The position numbers were made by a program, and so were the translations under genes. Below, piece by piece: positions 54,922 through 63,942 of a stretch of 64,000 nt of DNA (positions are counted from its first letter, which is position 1; each line of letters starts with the position of its first letter). Below the pieces are notes generated by a model that had not been told where the DNA came from, did not search any database, and worked only from the letters and a program-made list of their open reading frames with translations. The stretch comes from JAMXLO01 sp963812075. Its GTDB lineage: Bacteria > Pseudomonadota > Alphaproteobacteria > Acetobacterales > Acetobacteraceae. Where the stretch lies: NCBI GenBank assembly GCA_963812075.1, contig CAWETN010000010.1, positions 558,001 to 622,000 on the forward strand, in the 5' to 3' direction.

Positions 54922-56027
54922 AATACGTCGACGAGTTCCGCGACCGCGATAAGGCCGACGCGCTGCGGCGCGAGATCGCTGCGCTGACCAGGAGCATCCG
55001 GCCGTCGCGGCCGATCCAGATCATGGAAGTGTGCGGCGGGCACACCCACGCGATCTTCCGCTACGGGCTGTCGGCCATGCTGCCGGCCGAGGTCGAGCTG
55101 GTGCACGGCCCGGGCTGCCCGGTCTGCGTGCTGCCGATGGGGCGTATCGACGACTGTATCGCCATCGCCGAGCGGCCGGGCGTGATCCTCACCACGTTCG
55201 GCGACGCCATGCGCGTGCCCGGCTCGCGCGGCAGCCTGCTGCAGGCGAAGGCGGACGGCGCCGATATCCGCATGGTGTATTCCCCGACCGACGCGCTGGC
55301 GCTGGCGCGTACGCATCCGGATCGCGAGGTGGTGTTCTTCGGTCTCGGCTTCGAGACCACCATGCCGTCCACCGCGCTGACCGTGCTCGAGGCGGAGCGC
55401 GACGGCATCGGCAACTTCTCGGTGTTCTGCAACCATATCACCATCGTGCCGACGATCAGGGCCATTCTCGACAGTGCGGACGTGCGGATCGAAGGCTTCG
55501 TCGGGCCGGGCCACGTGTCGATGGTGATCGGCACCGCGCCCTACGAATTCATCGCCCGGCAGTACCGCAGGCCGCTGGTGGTCTCGGGATTCGAGCCGCT
55601 CGACGTGCTGCAGTCGGTGTGGATGGTGCTGCGGCAGATCGCCGAAGGACGCGCCGAGATCGAGAACCAGTATGCCCGTGTGGTCGCCGCCGGCGGCAAC
55701 GCCGCGGCGCAGCGGGCGATCGAACGCGTCTACGAACTGCGCGCGTTCTTCGAATGGCGCGGCCTGGGGTCGATCGACCATTCCGGCGTGCGCTTCCGCG
55801 ACGCCTACGCGCGGTTCGACGCAGAAAGGCGCTTCGCCGTGCCGGGCGTGCGCATCGCCGATCCGCAATCGTGCCAGTGCGGCGAGGTGCTGAAGGGCAC
55901 GCTGAAGCCGCGGCAGTGCCGGGTGTTCGGCACGTCCTGCACGCCGGAGACGCCGATGGGCGCACTGATGGTGTCGTCCGAAGGTGCCTGCGCGGCGTAC
56001 TATCGCTACGCGGCGAAGGCGGCATGA
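54918..56027 (+). CDS. hypD: Hydrogenase maturation iron-sulfur protein HypD
   Basis: A 369-residue scaffold on which the Fe(CN)2CO group is built. Intact motifs: EVCGGHTHAI, HGPGCPVCVLP, a GFETTMPSTA segment, and the 4Fe-4S region CQCGEVLKG...QCRVFGTSCTPETPMG. The start overlaps the hypC stop (ATGA) and its own stop overlaps the hypE start (ATGA). All key cysteines are present, unlike the damaged hypF and shortened hypA around it. Confidence 0.95.
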   Translation: MKYVDEFRDRDKADALRREIAALTRSIRPSRPIQIMEVCGGHTHAIFRYGLSAMLPAEVELVHGPGCPVCVLPMGRIDDCIAIAERPGVILTTFGDAMRVPGSRGSLLQAKADGADIRMVYSPTDALALARTHPDREVVFFGLGFETTMPSTALTVLEAERDGIGNFSVFCNHITIVPTIRAILDSADVRIEGFVGPGHVSMVIGTAPYEFIARQYRRPLVVSGFEPLDVLQSVWMVLRQIAEGRAEIENQYARVVAAGGNAAAQRAIERVYELRAFFEWRGLGSIDHSGVRFRDAYARFDAERRFAVPGVRIADPQSCQCGEVLKGTLKPRQCRVFGTSCTPETPMGALMVSSEGACAAYYRYAAKAA

Positions 56028-57043
56028 GGACCGTCACGCTGAGCCACGGCGGTGGCGGCAAGGCGACGAAGGACCTGATCCAGCAGGTGTTCGTCGCGGC
56101 GTTCGACAACCCGCTGCTGGCGCCGCTCGACGACCAGGCACGGGTGCCGATGGCGCTGCTGGCCGAGTACGGCGACCGGCTGGCGATGACCACCGATTCC
56201 TTCGTCGTCGATCCGCTGGAGTTTCCCGGCGGCGACATCGGCCGGCTGGCGGTATGCGGCACGATCAACGACCTGGCGGTGGGCGGCGCGGTGCCGCTCT
56301 ACCTGTCGTGTTCGGCGATCATCGAGGAGGGGCTGCCGATCGACCTGCTGCACCGCATCGCCCGCTCGATGGCGAGCGCGGCGCGCGAAGCAGGCGTGCA
56401 GATCGTTACCGGCGATACCAAGGTCGTGCCGCGGGGTGCCTGCGACAAACTGTTCCTCACCACGACCGGCGTCGGCGTGATCCGCACCGGGATCGTACTC
56501 GGCGCCCATCGCGCGCAGCCGGGAGACGCGGTGCTGGTGAACGGTGTGCTGGGCGATCATGGCGCGGCGATCCTTGCCGCGCGCGGCGACCTCGCGCTGG
56601 ATGCGCCGATCGACAGCGACTGCGCCGCGCTGCACGGGCTGATCGGCGTGCTGCTGTCCGCGGCACCCGGCACGCGCTTCATGCGCGACGCGACGCGCGG
56701 TGGCGTCGCCACGGTGCTCAACGAGATCGCATCGGCGGCGGATTGCGGCATCGAACTCGACGAGTGCGACGTGCCGCTGCGCGAGGCGGTGAAGGGCTTC
56801 TGCGAGATCCTCGGCCTCGATCCGCTGTACCTCGCCAACGAGGGCCGGCTGGTGGCGATCGTGCCGGAGGCCGAGGCCCAGGGCGCGCTGGCGGCGATGC
56901 GCGCGCATCCACTCGGTGCCGGCACCTGCCGCATCGGCTGCGTCACCGCGCGACGGCCCGGACAGGTGGTGATGCATACCGTGCTGGGCGGACAGCGCAT
57001 CGTCGATATGCTGGTCGGCGACCAGCTGCCGCGCATCTGCTGA
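56024..57043 (+). CDS. hypE: Hydrogenase maturation protein HypE
   Basis: A 339-residue PurM-like enzyme that dehydrates the carbamoyl group, received from HypF on its C-terminal cysteine, to a thiocyanate. The C-terminal end PRIC is intact, and the ATP-site motifs LSHGGGGKATKDLI, MTTDSFVVDPLEFPGGDIG and RDATRGGVATVLNE are present. It depends on HypF, whose gene is interrupted here. It overlaps hypD by four bases and shares one base of its TGA with the hypA start. Confidence 0.95.
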   Translation: MRTVTLSHGGGGKATKDLIQQVFVAAFDNPLLAPLDDQARVPMALLAEYGDRLAMTTDSFVVDPLEFPGGDIGRLAVCGTINDLAVGGAVPLYLSCSAIIEEGLPIDLLHRIARSMASAAREAGVQIVTGDTKVVPRGACDKLFLTTTGVGVIRTGIVLGAHRAQPGDAVLVNGVLGDHGAAILAARGDLALDAPIDSDCAALHGLIGVLLSAAPGTRFMRDATRGGVATVLNEIASAADCGIELDECDVPLREAVKGFCEILGLDPLYLANEGRLVAIVPEAEAQGALAAMRAHPLGAGTCRIGCVTARRPGQVVMHTVLGGQRIVDMLVGDQLPRIC

Positions 57044-57285
57044 TGCACGAACTGGCGCTGACGCACGAGATCGTCGCCATCGCCTGCAACGCGGCGCAGC
57101 AGCGGCGTGTGCACGCGGTGACGCTGGAGATCGGCCGGCTGTCCTGCGCAAGCCCCGAGGCGATCGCGTTCTGCTTCGATGTCGTCGCCCGCGGCACATT
57201 GGCGGAGGGCGCAAGGCTGGAGATCCACCGAACCGACGGCGACGATCTCATGGTGAAGACCCTGGAAATCGAGGAGACAGCCTGA
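57043..57285 (+). CDS. hypA: HypA-like nickel chaperone lacking the zinc-finger domain
   Basis: An 80-residue protein; HypA is normally about 113. The N-terminal MHELALTHEIV with the nickel-binding His2 is present, as are VTLEIGRLSCASPEAIAFCFDVVARGTLAEGARLEI and the C-terminal MVKTLEIEE. Between them, where two CxxC pairs should bind zinc, only HRTDGDDL remains, so about 33 residues are missing without breaking the frame. HypA inserts nickel together with HypB, and the zinc domain links the two functions. Coupled to hypE and hypB by TGATG junctions. Confidence 0.88.
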   Translation: MHELALTHEIVAIACNAAQQRRVHAVTLEIGRLSCASPEAIAFCFDVVARGTLAEGARLEIHRTDGDDLMVKTLEIEETA

Positions 57286-58064
57286 TGTGCGGTCATTGCG
57301 GATGCGGCGAGACGCACGAGCACGCCGACGGTACGCGGCACAGCCACCCGCATCATCATGACCACGGGCACCACCACGGACACGACCATGCGACCACGCT
57401 GGTGGAACTGCAGACCCGCGTGCTGGCGAAGAACGACGCGCTCGCCGCACGCAACCGCGCCTGGTTCGCCGGCCGCGAGATCCTGGCGCTGAACCTCATG
57501 AGCTCGCCGGGCGCTGGCAAGACCACGCTGCTGGAGCGCACGATCCGCGACCTGCGCGGCGCGCGCGACATCGGCGTGCTGGAGGGCGATCAGGCGACGT
57601 CCCTGGACGGCGACCGCATCCGCGCCGCCGGCGCGCCGGTGGTGCAGGTGAACACCGGCACCGGCTGCCATCTGGAGGCCGACATGGTGATGCGCGGCCT
57701 GTCCGAGCTGCGCCCGCCGGCGCGGTCGGTGGTGATGATCGAGAATGTCGGCAACCTGGTGTGCCCGGCGATGTTCGACCTGGGCGAGCGGGCCAAGGTG
57801 GTGATCCTGTCGGTGACCGAGGGTGAGGACAAGCCGCGCAAGTATCCGCACATGTTCCGCGCCGCCTCGCTGATGCTGATCAGCAAGCTCGACCTGCTGG
57901 CGCACGTCGAGTTCGACGTGGCGCGCGTCATCGCGGCCGCGCGCGAGGTCAATCCGGCGATCGCCGTGCTGTGCCTGTCGGCGCGGACCGGCGAGGGCAT
58001 GGACCAGTGGTACGATTGGTTGCGCCGCGAATGGACGGCGGCGGGCGAGGCCGCCTTCGCGTAG
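57285..58064 (+). CDS. hypB: Hydrogenase nickel incorporation GTPase HypB
   Basis: A 259-residue SIMIBI GTPase. The N terminus has the high-affinity nickel motif CGHCGCGE, followed by a His-rich stretch (residues about 12-37) for nickel storage. Then come Walker A SSPGAGKTTLLE, EGDQAT, the metal-site NTGTGCHLEADM, ENVGNLVCPA and SKLD. It drives nickel insertion with HypA. It is the last gene of hypFCDEAB; the next gene is an unrelated transporter. Confidence 0.95.
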   Translation: MCGHCGCGETHEHADGTRHSHPHHHDHGHHHGHDHATTLVELQTRVLAKNDALAARNRAWFAGREILALNLMSSPGAGKTTLLERTIRDLRGARDIGVLEGDQATSLDGDRIRAAGAPVVQVNTGTGCHLEADMVMRGLSELRPPARSVVMIENVGNLVCPAMFDLGERAKVVILSVTEGEDKPRKYPHMFRAASLMLISKLDLLAHVEFDVARVIAAAREVNPAIAVLCLSARTGEGMDQWYDWLRREWTAAGEAAFA

Positions 58065-58094
58065 ACAGCGCGTCCTTGCGGCGGGAATCCGACC

Positions 58095-59336
58095 ATGACG
58101 AACGACCCGGGCGTGGAGTCCGGCTATGCCTGGCTGCGCCTGGCGATCAGCGTGGTGCTGAGCACGTTCGGCGGCATCAGCCTGTGGTCGGTGGTGGTCG
58201 TGCTGCCCGCCGTCCAGGCGGAGTTTGCGGTGGACCGCGCCACCGCCTCGCTGCCCTACACGCTGGCGATGATCGGCTTCGCCCTCGGCGGCGTGGCGAT
58301 GGGGCGGATGTCCGACCGGTTGGGCATCATGCTGCCGGCGCTGATCAGCGCCGTGGCCCTCGCGCTGGGCTATGTCGCCGCGGCCAACGCCGCCACGCTG
58401 TGGCAGTTCGCGCTGGTGCACGGCGTGCTGATCGCGATCGGCGGGGCGACGTATTTCGGACCTATCGTGGCCGACATCTCGCACTGGTTCAGCCGCCGGC
58501 GCGGCATCGCGGTGGCGATCGCGGCGTCGGGCAACTATCTCGCCGGAGCGATCTGGCCGCCGCTGGTGCAGCACTTCACCCAGACGGTCGGCTGGCGGCA
58601 GACCTATGTCGCGATCGGCGTGGTGTGCGCCGCGACAATGATCCCGCTGGCGCTGACCCTGCGCCGCGGGGCGCCCGAGCAGCACCCGGCCGCCACGCGC
58701 GCCGCACCGGCGCCGGCCTCGCTTGGCCTGTCGCCCGCAACGCTGCAGATCGCTCTGGCCGTCGCCGGCTTCTGCTGCTGCGTGGCGATGTCGATGCCGC
58801 AGGTGCACATCGTCGCCTATTGCGGCGACCTGGGCTACGGCGTCGCGCACGGCGCGCAGATGCTGGCGCTGATGCTGGGTCTCGGGATCATCTCCCGCGT
58901 CGGCTCCGGCTTCGTCGCCGACCGGATCGGCGGGCTGCCGACGCTGTTGCTCGGTTCGATCGGGCAGATGCTGGCGCTGCTGCTGTATCTCGGCTTCAGC
59001 GGGCTGGCGTCGCTCTACGCGGTCTCGGCGCTGTTCGGGCTGGTGCAGGGCGGCATCGTGCCGAGTTATGCCATCGTCATCCGTGAATACCTGCCGGCGC
59101 GCGAGGCCGGCATGCGCTTCGGCCTGGTGGTCATGGCGACGCTGCTCGGCATGGCGTTCGGCGGCTGGATCTCCGGCGCGATCTTCGACCTGACCGGCTC
59201 GTACGCCGCGGCGTTTGCCAACGGCGTCGTGTGGAACCTGCTGAACGCCGGGATCGCGGTGGCGCTGCTGCTGCGCCGCGCCCGGGGCCGGCTCATCCCA
59301 CTCCGATCAGCGACGCCAGTCGGTGCGGATCGCTGA
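58095..59336 (+). CDS. MFS transporter (oxalate/formate antiporter-like or other subgroup)
   Basis: A 413-residue protein with twelve hydrophobic segments. The 2-3 loop signature appears as GVAMGRMSDRLGIMLPALI, and a second copy after the sixth helix as SRVGSGFVADRIGGLPTLLL. The segment ADISHWFSRRRGIAVAIAASG is common in monocarboxylate-type MFS carriers. The substrate is unknown; nickel transport is not suggested by its sequence. It starts 30 bases after hypB, so co-transcription is possible. Its 3' end overlaps the convergent livF gene by 44 bases. Confidence 0.85.
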   Translation: MTNDPGVESGYAWLRLAISVVLSTFGGISLWSVVVVLPAVQAEFAVDRATASLPYTLAMIGFALGGVAMGRMSDRLGIMLPALISAVALALGYVAAANAATLWQFALVHGVLIAIGGATYFGPIVADISHWFSRRRGIAVAIAASGNYLAGAIWPPLVQHFTQTVGWRQTYVAIGVVCAATMIPLALTLRRGAPEQHPAATRAAPAPASLGLSPATLQIALAVAGFCCCVAMSMPQVHIVAYCGDLGYGVAHGAQMLALMLGLGIISRVGSGFVADRIGGLPTLLLGSIGQMLALLLYLGFSGLASLYAVSALFGLVQGGIVPSYAIVIREYLPAREAGMRFGLVVMATLLGMAFGGWISGAIFDLTGSYAAAFANGVVWNLLNAGIAVALLLRRARGRLIPLRSATPVGADR

Positions 59337-59998
59337 GCAGCGGCGCGCTGGCATCGTCGTAGACCAGCCGGCCGCGGTCCAGCACGATGGCGCGCGTGGC
59401 GAACTCCAGCGCCAGGCGCGCGTGCTGTTCGACCAGCACGATCGCCAGCCCGTCGTCCTGGCGCAGCCGGTGCAGTGCCGCGATCAGCGCATCGACGATG
59501 ACCGGCGCCAGGCCCTCCAGCGGTTCGTCGAGCAGCAGCAGCGACGGATTGCCCATCAGCGCGCGGCCGATCGCCAGCATCTGCTGCTCGCCGCCGGACA
59601 GCTGGTTGCCCATGTTGCGGCGGCGCATGGCGAGCGAGGGGAACAGCTCGTAGACGCGCTCGCGCGTCCAGCGCGCGCCGGCGCGGGCGGCGACGGTCAG
59701 GTTCTCGTCCACGTTCAGCGACGGGAAGATCTCGCGCTCCTGCGGCACATAGCCGATGCCGAGACGGGCGCGCTGGAACGGGCGGAGGCGTTCGATCGGG
59801 TGGCCGCGGAACGCGATGCGCGCCGGCGTGCAGCGTCGTGTGGCCGAGCACGGTGGCCAGCAGCGTCGACTTGCCGACGCCGTTGCGCCCCAGCACGGCG
59901 AGCGTGCCGCCATCGGGCACGGCGAGCGATACGCGTTCCAGCACCACGGTCTCGCCGTAGCCCGCCGACACCTCGTGCAGCGCGAGGCCGTCAGCCAT
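59293..59998 (-). pseudogene. livF: Second Liv-type ABC transporter ATPase LivF, single frameshift
   Basis: An ATP-binding subunit of about 235 residues. Walker A (GRNGVGKST) lies in the first frame and LSGGEQQMLAIGRAL and LLLLDEP in the second; the change is near 59830, after LGHTTLHAG and before IAFRGHPIERL. One base gained or lost explains it. ATG at 59998 lies inside the end of livG, an eight-base overlap. Last gene of the second liv operon. Confidence 0.82.
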
Positions 59999-60743
59999 GC
60001 TGGCGCTCGCCGAGATAGACCTCGCGCACGCGCGCATCGGCGGCGATCTCGGCCGGTGTGCCTTCGACCAGCACGCTGCCCTGCACCAGCACGGTGATGC
60101 GGCGGGCGAAGCGGAACACCAGCTCCATGTCGTGCTCGATGATCAGCACGGCGATGTCGGGCGGAAGCTGTTCGATCACCTCGAGGATGATGGCGCTTTC
60201 GGCCGACGGCACGCCGGCGGCGGGCTCATCCAGCAGCAGCACGGTGGGTTGCAGGCCAAGGGCGATGGCGATCTCGACCAGGCGCTGCTTGCCGTACGGC
60301 AGCTGCTGCACCGGGACCAGCGCGTCGTCGGCGATGCGCAGCCGGTCGAGCAGCGCGTAGCTGCGCTCCAGCACCGCGCGGCCGGCACCCAGCGGGCGCA
60401 GCATGTCGCCGCCGTGGCCGTCATGCTCGGCGATCGCGAGGGCAACGTTCTCCAGCACCGACAGGCCGCGGAACAGCGTGTTGATCTGGAACGTACGGCC
60501 CAGTCCGCGGCGTACCCGCGTCGCCTGCGACAGCGCGGTGATGTCGTCGCCGCCCAGCAGGATGCGGCCGGCGGACGGCGCGAGCCGGCCGGTGATCAGG
60601 TTGATGAACGTCGTCTTGCCGGCACCGTTCGGGCCGATCAGCGCGTGCCGCGCGCCGGCCTCCAGGCGGAAGTGGATGTCGTTCGCCACGATCAGCGCGC
60701 CGAAGCGCCGGTGCAGGCCGATGGTCTCCAGCGCCGGCGTCAT
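59991..60743 (-). CDS. livG: Second Liv-type ABC transporter ATPase LivG
   Basis: A 250-residue ATP-binding subunit with Walker A GPNGAGKTT, the LivG-type GRTFQINTLFRGLSVLENV segment, a signature LPYGKQRLVEIAIAL (the family often has YGxQR in place of LSGGQ) and Walker B VLLLDEPAAG. It overlaps livM by four bases at the start and livF by eight at the end. This is one of the few intact genes of this operon. Confidence 0.9.
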   Translation of the reverse strand: MTPALETIGLHRRFGALIVANDIHFRLEAGARHALIGPNGAGKTTFINLITGRLAPSAGRILLGGDDITALSQATRVRRGLGRTFQINTLFRGLSVLENVALAIAEHDGHGGDMLRPLGAGRAVLERSYALLDRLRIADDALVPVQQLPYGKQRLVEIAIALGLQPTVLLLDEPAAGVPSAESAIILEVIEQLPPDIAVLIIEHDMELVFRFARRITVLVQGSVLVEGTPAEIAADARVREVYLGERQHG

Positions 60744-61695
60744 CGCCGCAGCAGCCGGTCGATCAGGCCCAGCACGCCGCCGCGCGCGAACATCACCAGC
60801 AGCACCAGCAGGAGGCCGATCCAGAAATACCAGAACTCCGGCTCGAGTTTCGCCAGCTGGTCCTGCGCGATCATGTAGACGCCGGCGCCGACGAACGCGC
60901 CGTACAGCCGGCCGATGCCGCCGAACACCAGCATGATGACGATCTCGCCGGAGCGCTGGAAGCCGAGGACGGTGAGGCCGACGAACTGCGTGGTCTGCGC
61001 CAGCAGCGCGCCGGCGATGCCGGCCAGCGCCGCCGAGATCGTGTAGATCGTCACCAGCCGCCGGCGCACCGGCGAGCCGATCGCGTGCATGCGGGCGGTG
61101 TTCTCGCGGATGCCGACCAGCGAGCGGCCGAACGACGAATGCACCAGGCGGCGCGCGAACAGCCAGGCGAGGAACAGCACGACCAGGCAATAGAGATAGG
61201 CGGTGCGGCCGAACAGGTCGAAGCGGAAGACGCCGAGGATCGGATCGATGTCGACGCCCTGCAGCCCGTCGGCGCCGCCGGTGAGGAAGTTCGCCTTGTT
61301 CGCGGCCTCGGCCAGCAGGCGGTGACGGCGAGCGTCAGCATGAGCAGCGTCAGGCCGTGGGTGCGCAGGATGACCAGGCCGGACGCCCAGCCGACGGCAG
61401 CGGCGGCGACGGCGCCGACCAGCAGGCCGGACAGTGGTTCGCCGGAGACGCGCACCGCATAGATGCCGGCGGCATAGGCGCCGACGCCGAAGAATGCCGA
61501 ATGGCCCAGCGTGACGATGCCGGCGTAGCCCAGCACCAGGTCGAGCGACAGCGCGAACAGGATCATGATCAGGATCTGGCTGCCGAGGGACAGGTAGTCG
61601 GCGAAGGCGAAGTAGGCACCGACGGCGATGACCCAGGGGAGCAGTTCGATCGCGCGCAGGCGGTGGCGACGGATCAGCGTGTCGACGGGCGACAC
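60740..61695 (-). pseudogene. livM: Second Liv-type ABC transporter permease LivM, single frameshift
   Basis: A permease of about 318 residues. The first part reads to LTLLMLTLAVTA and the second from LLAEAANKANFLTGGADGL, with the change near 61320. Family motifs LVLGYAGIVTLGHSAFFGVGAYA and the ATPase-contact loop GIRENTARMHAIG are present in the two parts. It starts immediately after the livH stop, in the same direction. The gene is probably intact in the organism. Confidence 0.82.
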
Positions 61696-62558
61696 TCAGG
61701 CGCGACCGAACAGGCCGGCGGGGCGCCACAGCAGCAGCCCGATCATGGCGACGAAGACGAAGAACGCGCCGAGTTCCGGCACCAGGTATTTGCAGGCGGT
61801 GTCGCCGAAGCCCAGCAGCAGCGCTGCGACGAACGGACCGCGCAGCGAGCCGAGGCCGCCGATCGCGACGACCATCAGGAAGTAGACCAGATACTCGGTG
61901 GCGTAGCCGGGATAGATCGCCAGGATGTCGGCGCCGAGGCCGCCGCCGAGTGCGGCGAGGCCGGAGCCGAGGGCGAAGGCCAGCGAGAACAGGCGGCGCG
62001 TGTCGATGCCGATCGACTCGGCCATGCGGCGGTTGTCTACCGCGGCGCGCAAGCTGGGCACCGAAGTTGGTGCGCTCGATGCCGAACCAGAGCAGCGCGA
62101 TCAGCACGAAGCCGACGACGATCAGGAAGGAGCGATACATCGGGAAGCTGCGGAAGCCGAGATCGAGCTGGCCGCTGAGCGCGGCGGGCAGGTGGATGGG
62201 TTGCGGCAGGGGGCCCCACAGGTAGCGCACGATGGCGACCGACATGAAGATGAGGCCGATGGTGAACAGCACCTGGTCCAGTTCGCTCGGCGCCGTAGAG
62301 GCGGGCGTAGAGCGTGCGTTCCAGTATGACGCTGATCAGCGCCACCACGATGAACGCCGCCAGCAGCGCCAGGGCGAACGGCACGGCGTAGCTGTTCATC
62401 AGGGTCACGGTGACGTAGCCGCCGGCCATCGCGAACACGCCGTGCGCCAGGTTGACGAAGCCCATCAGGCCCATGGTCACCGACAGGCCGACCGAGACGA
62501 TGTAGAGGATCATCGCGTAGGCGAGGCCGTGGAACAGGATGGAGGTCAGCGCTTCCAT
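61696..62558 (-). pseudogene. livH: Second Liv-type ABC transporter permease LivH, two frameshifts
   Basis: A permease of about 287 residues read in three pieces: MEALTSILFHGLAYAMILYIV to ARLYGAE (change near 62290), LFTIGLIFMSVAIVRYLWGP to FGIERTNFGAQLA (change near 62050), and RAAVDNRRMAESIGIDTRRL to the end. The motif GFVNLAHGVFAMAGGYVTV is typical of LivH. The pieces join without loss of conserved sequence, so indel errors are likely. Confidence 0.8.
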
Positions 62559-62583
62559 CGAAGTCTGCCTGCAACCACCGTCT

Positions 62584-62677
62584 CGCGAGGAGGGCAGCGA
62601 CGAAGCAACCTCGATGACTTCAGGATCGGCGCCTCACTGGCCCGGGATCGCTGCGTCGCAGCGCTCCTCGGAATGAC
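62584..62677. repeat. Imperfect palindromic repeat between livH and its binding-protein gene
   Basis: gcgaggagggcagcgacgaa at about 62585-62604 and, inverted, tccgaggagcgctgcgacgc at about 62673-62654 form the arms of a long imperfect palindrome around a 40-base centre. The motif gaggagc...gcgacgaagcaa is a known kind of dispersed bacterial repeat. It lies in the 128-base gap of the operon and may reduce read-through from the abundant binding-protein message. Confidence 0.55.
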
Positions 62678-62686
62678 AGGGGGTCG

Positions 62687-63881
62687 TCATTTCTGCTTGT
62701 TGATCTCCTTCCACGGGTCCTTCACCATCGGGATCGTCTCGAACTCGACGTTCGCCAGCGCGCCGTTCACCTTTTCGATGCGGCGCATGTATTCGTTCTG
62801 CACGATGTCGCGCGTGTCCGGATCGATCATGATCGGGCCGCGCGGGCTGTCGTCGTTCTTCCAGCCCTTCAGCAGCTCCATCGTCTTGTCCGGATCGATG
62901 TTGCCCTTCTGCGCGATGATGACGTGGAAGATCGCGGCCATGCCGTCATAGGCGCCGACCACCTCGAACGCGGGCTCCTCCTTCGCGCCGAACTCGGCCT
63001 TGTAGGCCTTGACGAATTCCTGGTTGGCCGGGCGGTTGCCGGCGGACGGAGTAGTGCATCATGGTGACGACGCCCGAGCGCCACGTCGCCCATGTTGTGC
63101 AGCTCTTCATCGGTGGTGATGTCGCCGGGACCGATCAGCTTGATGCCCTGCCGCCTTCAGACCCGAGCTCGCCGAACGCCTTCATCAGCGACGTCGCGTC
63201 CTTGCCGCCGGGCACGAACACGAACACCGCGTCCGGTCCGGCATCCTTGGCGCGCTGCATGAACGGCACGTAGTCGGGGTTCTGCAGCGGCATGTGCACC
63301 GAGCCGACGATCTGGCCGCCGGCGTCGGTGAAGCCCTTGGTGAACGCCGCCTCGGCGTCGATGCCGGGCCCATAGTCGGTGACCGCGGTGAACGCCTTCC
63401 TGATGCCGTTCTTCGCCGCCCAGCCGCCCAGCGGATAGCTCGACTGCCACATGGTGAACGAGGTGCGCGCGATGTACGGCGACTTGGTGGTGATCATCGC
63501 GGTGCCGGCGTTCATCACGACGAACGGCACCTTCGCCTCGGTGGCCAGCGGCGCGATCGCCAGCGCGTTCGGCGTATACACGGTGCCGGCCAGCAGCTGC
63601 ACGTGGTCGCGCGTGATCAGCTCCTGCGCCATGCGCTTGGCGACCTCCGGATTGGGGCCGGTGTCGTCGCGCCGGATGATCTCCAGCTTCACGCCGGGCG
63701 GCAGGTCCTTCTCGTGCTGCTTCACGTAGAGCCGGATACCGCGATCGAGCAGGTCGCCCACCGCGGCGAACGGTCCCGAGTAGGTATCGACCACGCCCAG
63801 CTTCACGGTCTGGGCGAAGCCGCCGCCGCTGATGCCGATGACCATGCAGGCGGCCATGACCGCGGATAGCCGGACCCTCAT
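62687..63881 (-). pseudogene. Second Liv-type substrate-binding protein, frameshifted
   Basis: A periplasmic-binding protein (Peripla_BP_6) of about 398 residues. It starts MRVRLSAVMAACMVIGISGGGFAQ, a Sec signal peptide, and is intact to SLMKAFGELGS. Frame changes then occur near 63155, 63075 and 63045, with IKLIGPGDITTDEELHNMGD in between, and the last part runs from AFEVVGAYDGMAAIFHVI to the stop. Several indels in 120 bases suggest poor sequence. First gene of the second liv operon. Confidence 0.8.
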
Positions 63882-63942
63882 GCTGCACCTCCCTGTTGGC
63901 GCCGCTTCTGCCGTAGTTCGAACGGCACGGCAACGGTGGTGC

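Noticed and set aside
57285..57420. HypB His-rich stretch considered as a separate metallochaperone gene
   Set aside because: It is continuous with the GTPase domain and follows the known HypB layout of nickel motif plus histidine stretch.
58095..59336. MFS protein as a nickel permease for the hyp system
   Set aside because: It lacks the NiCoT/HupE metal-binding motifs and looks like a monocarboxylate-type MFS carrier.
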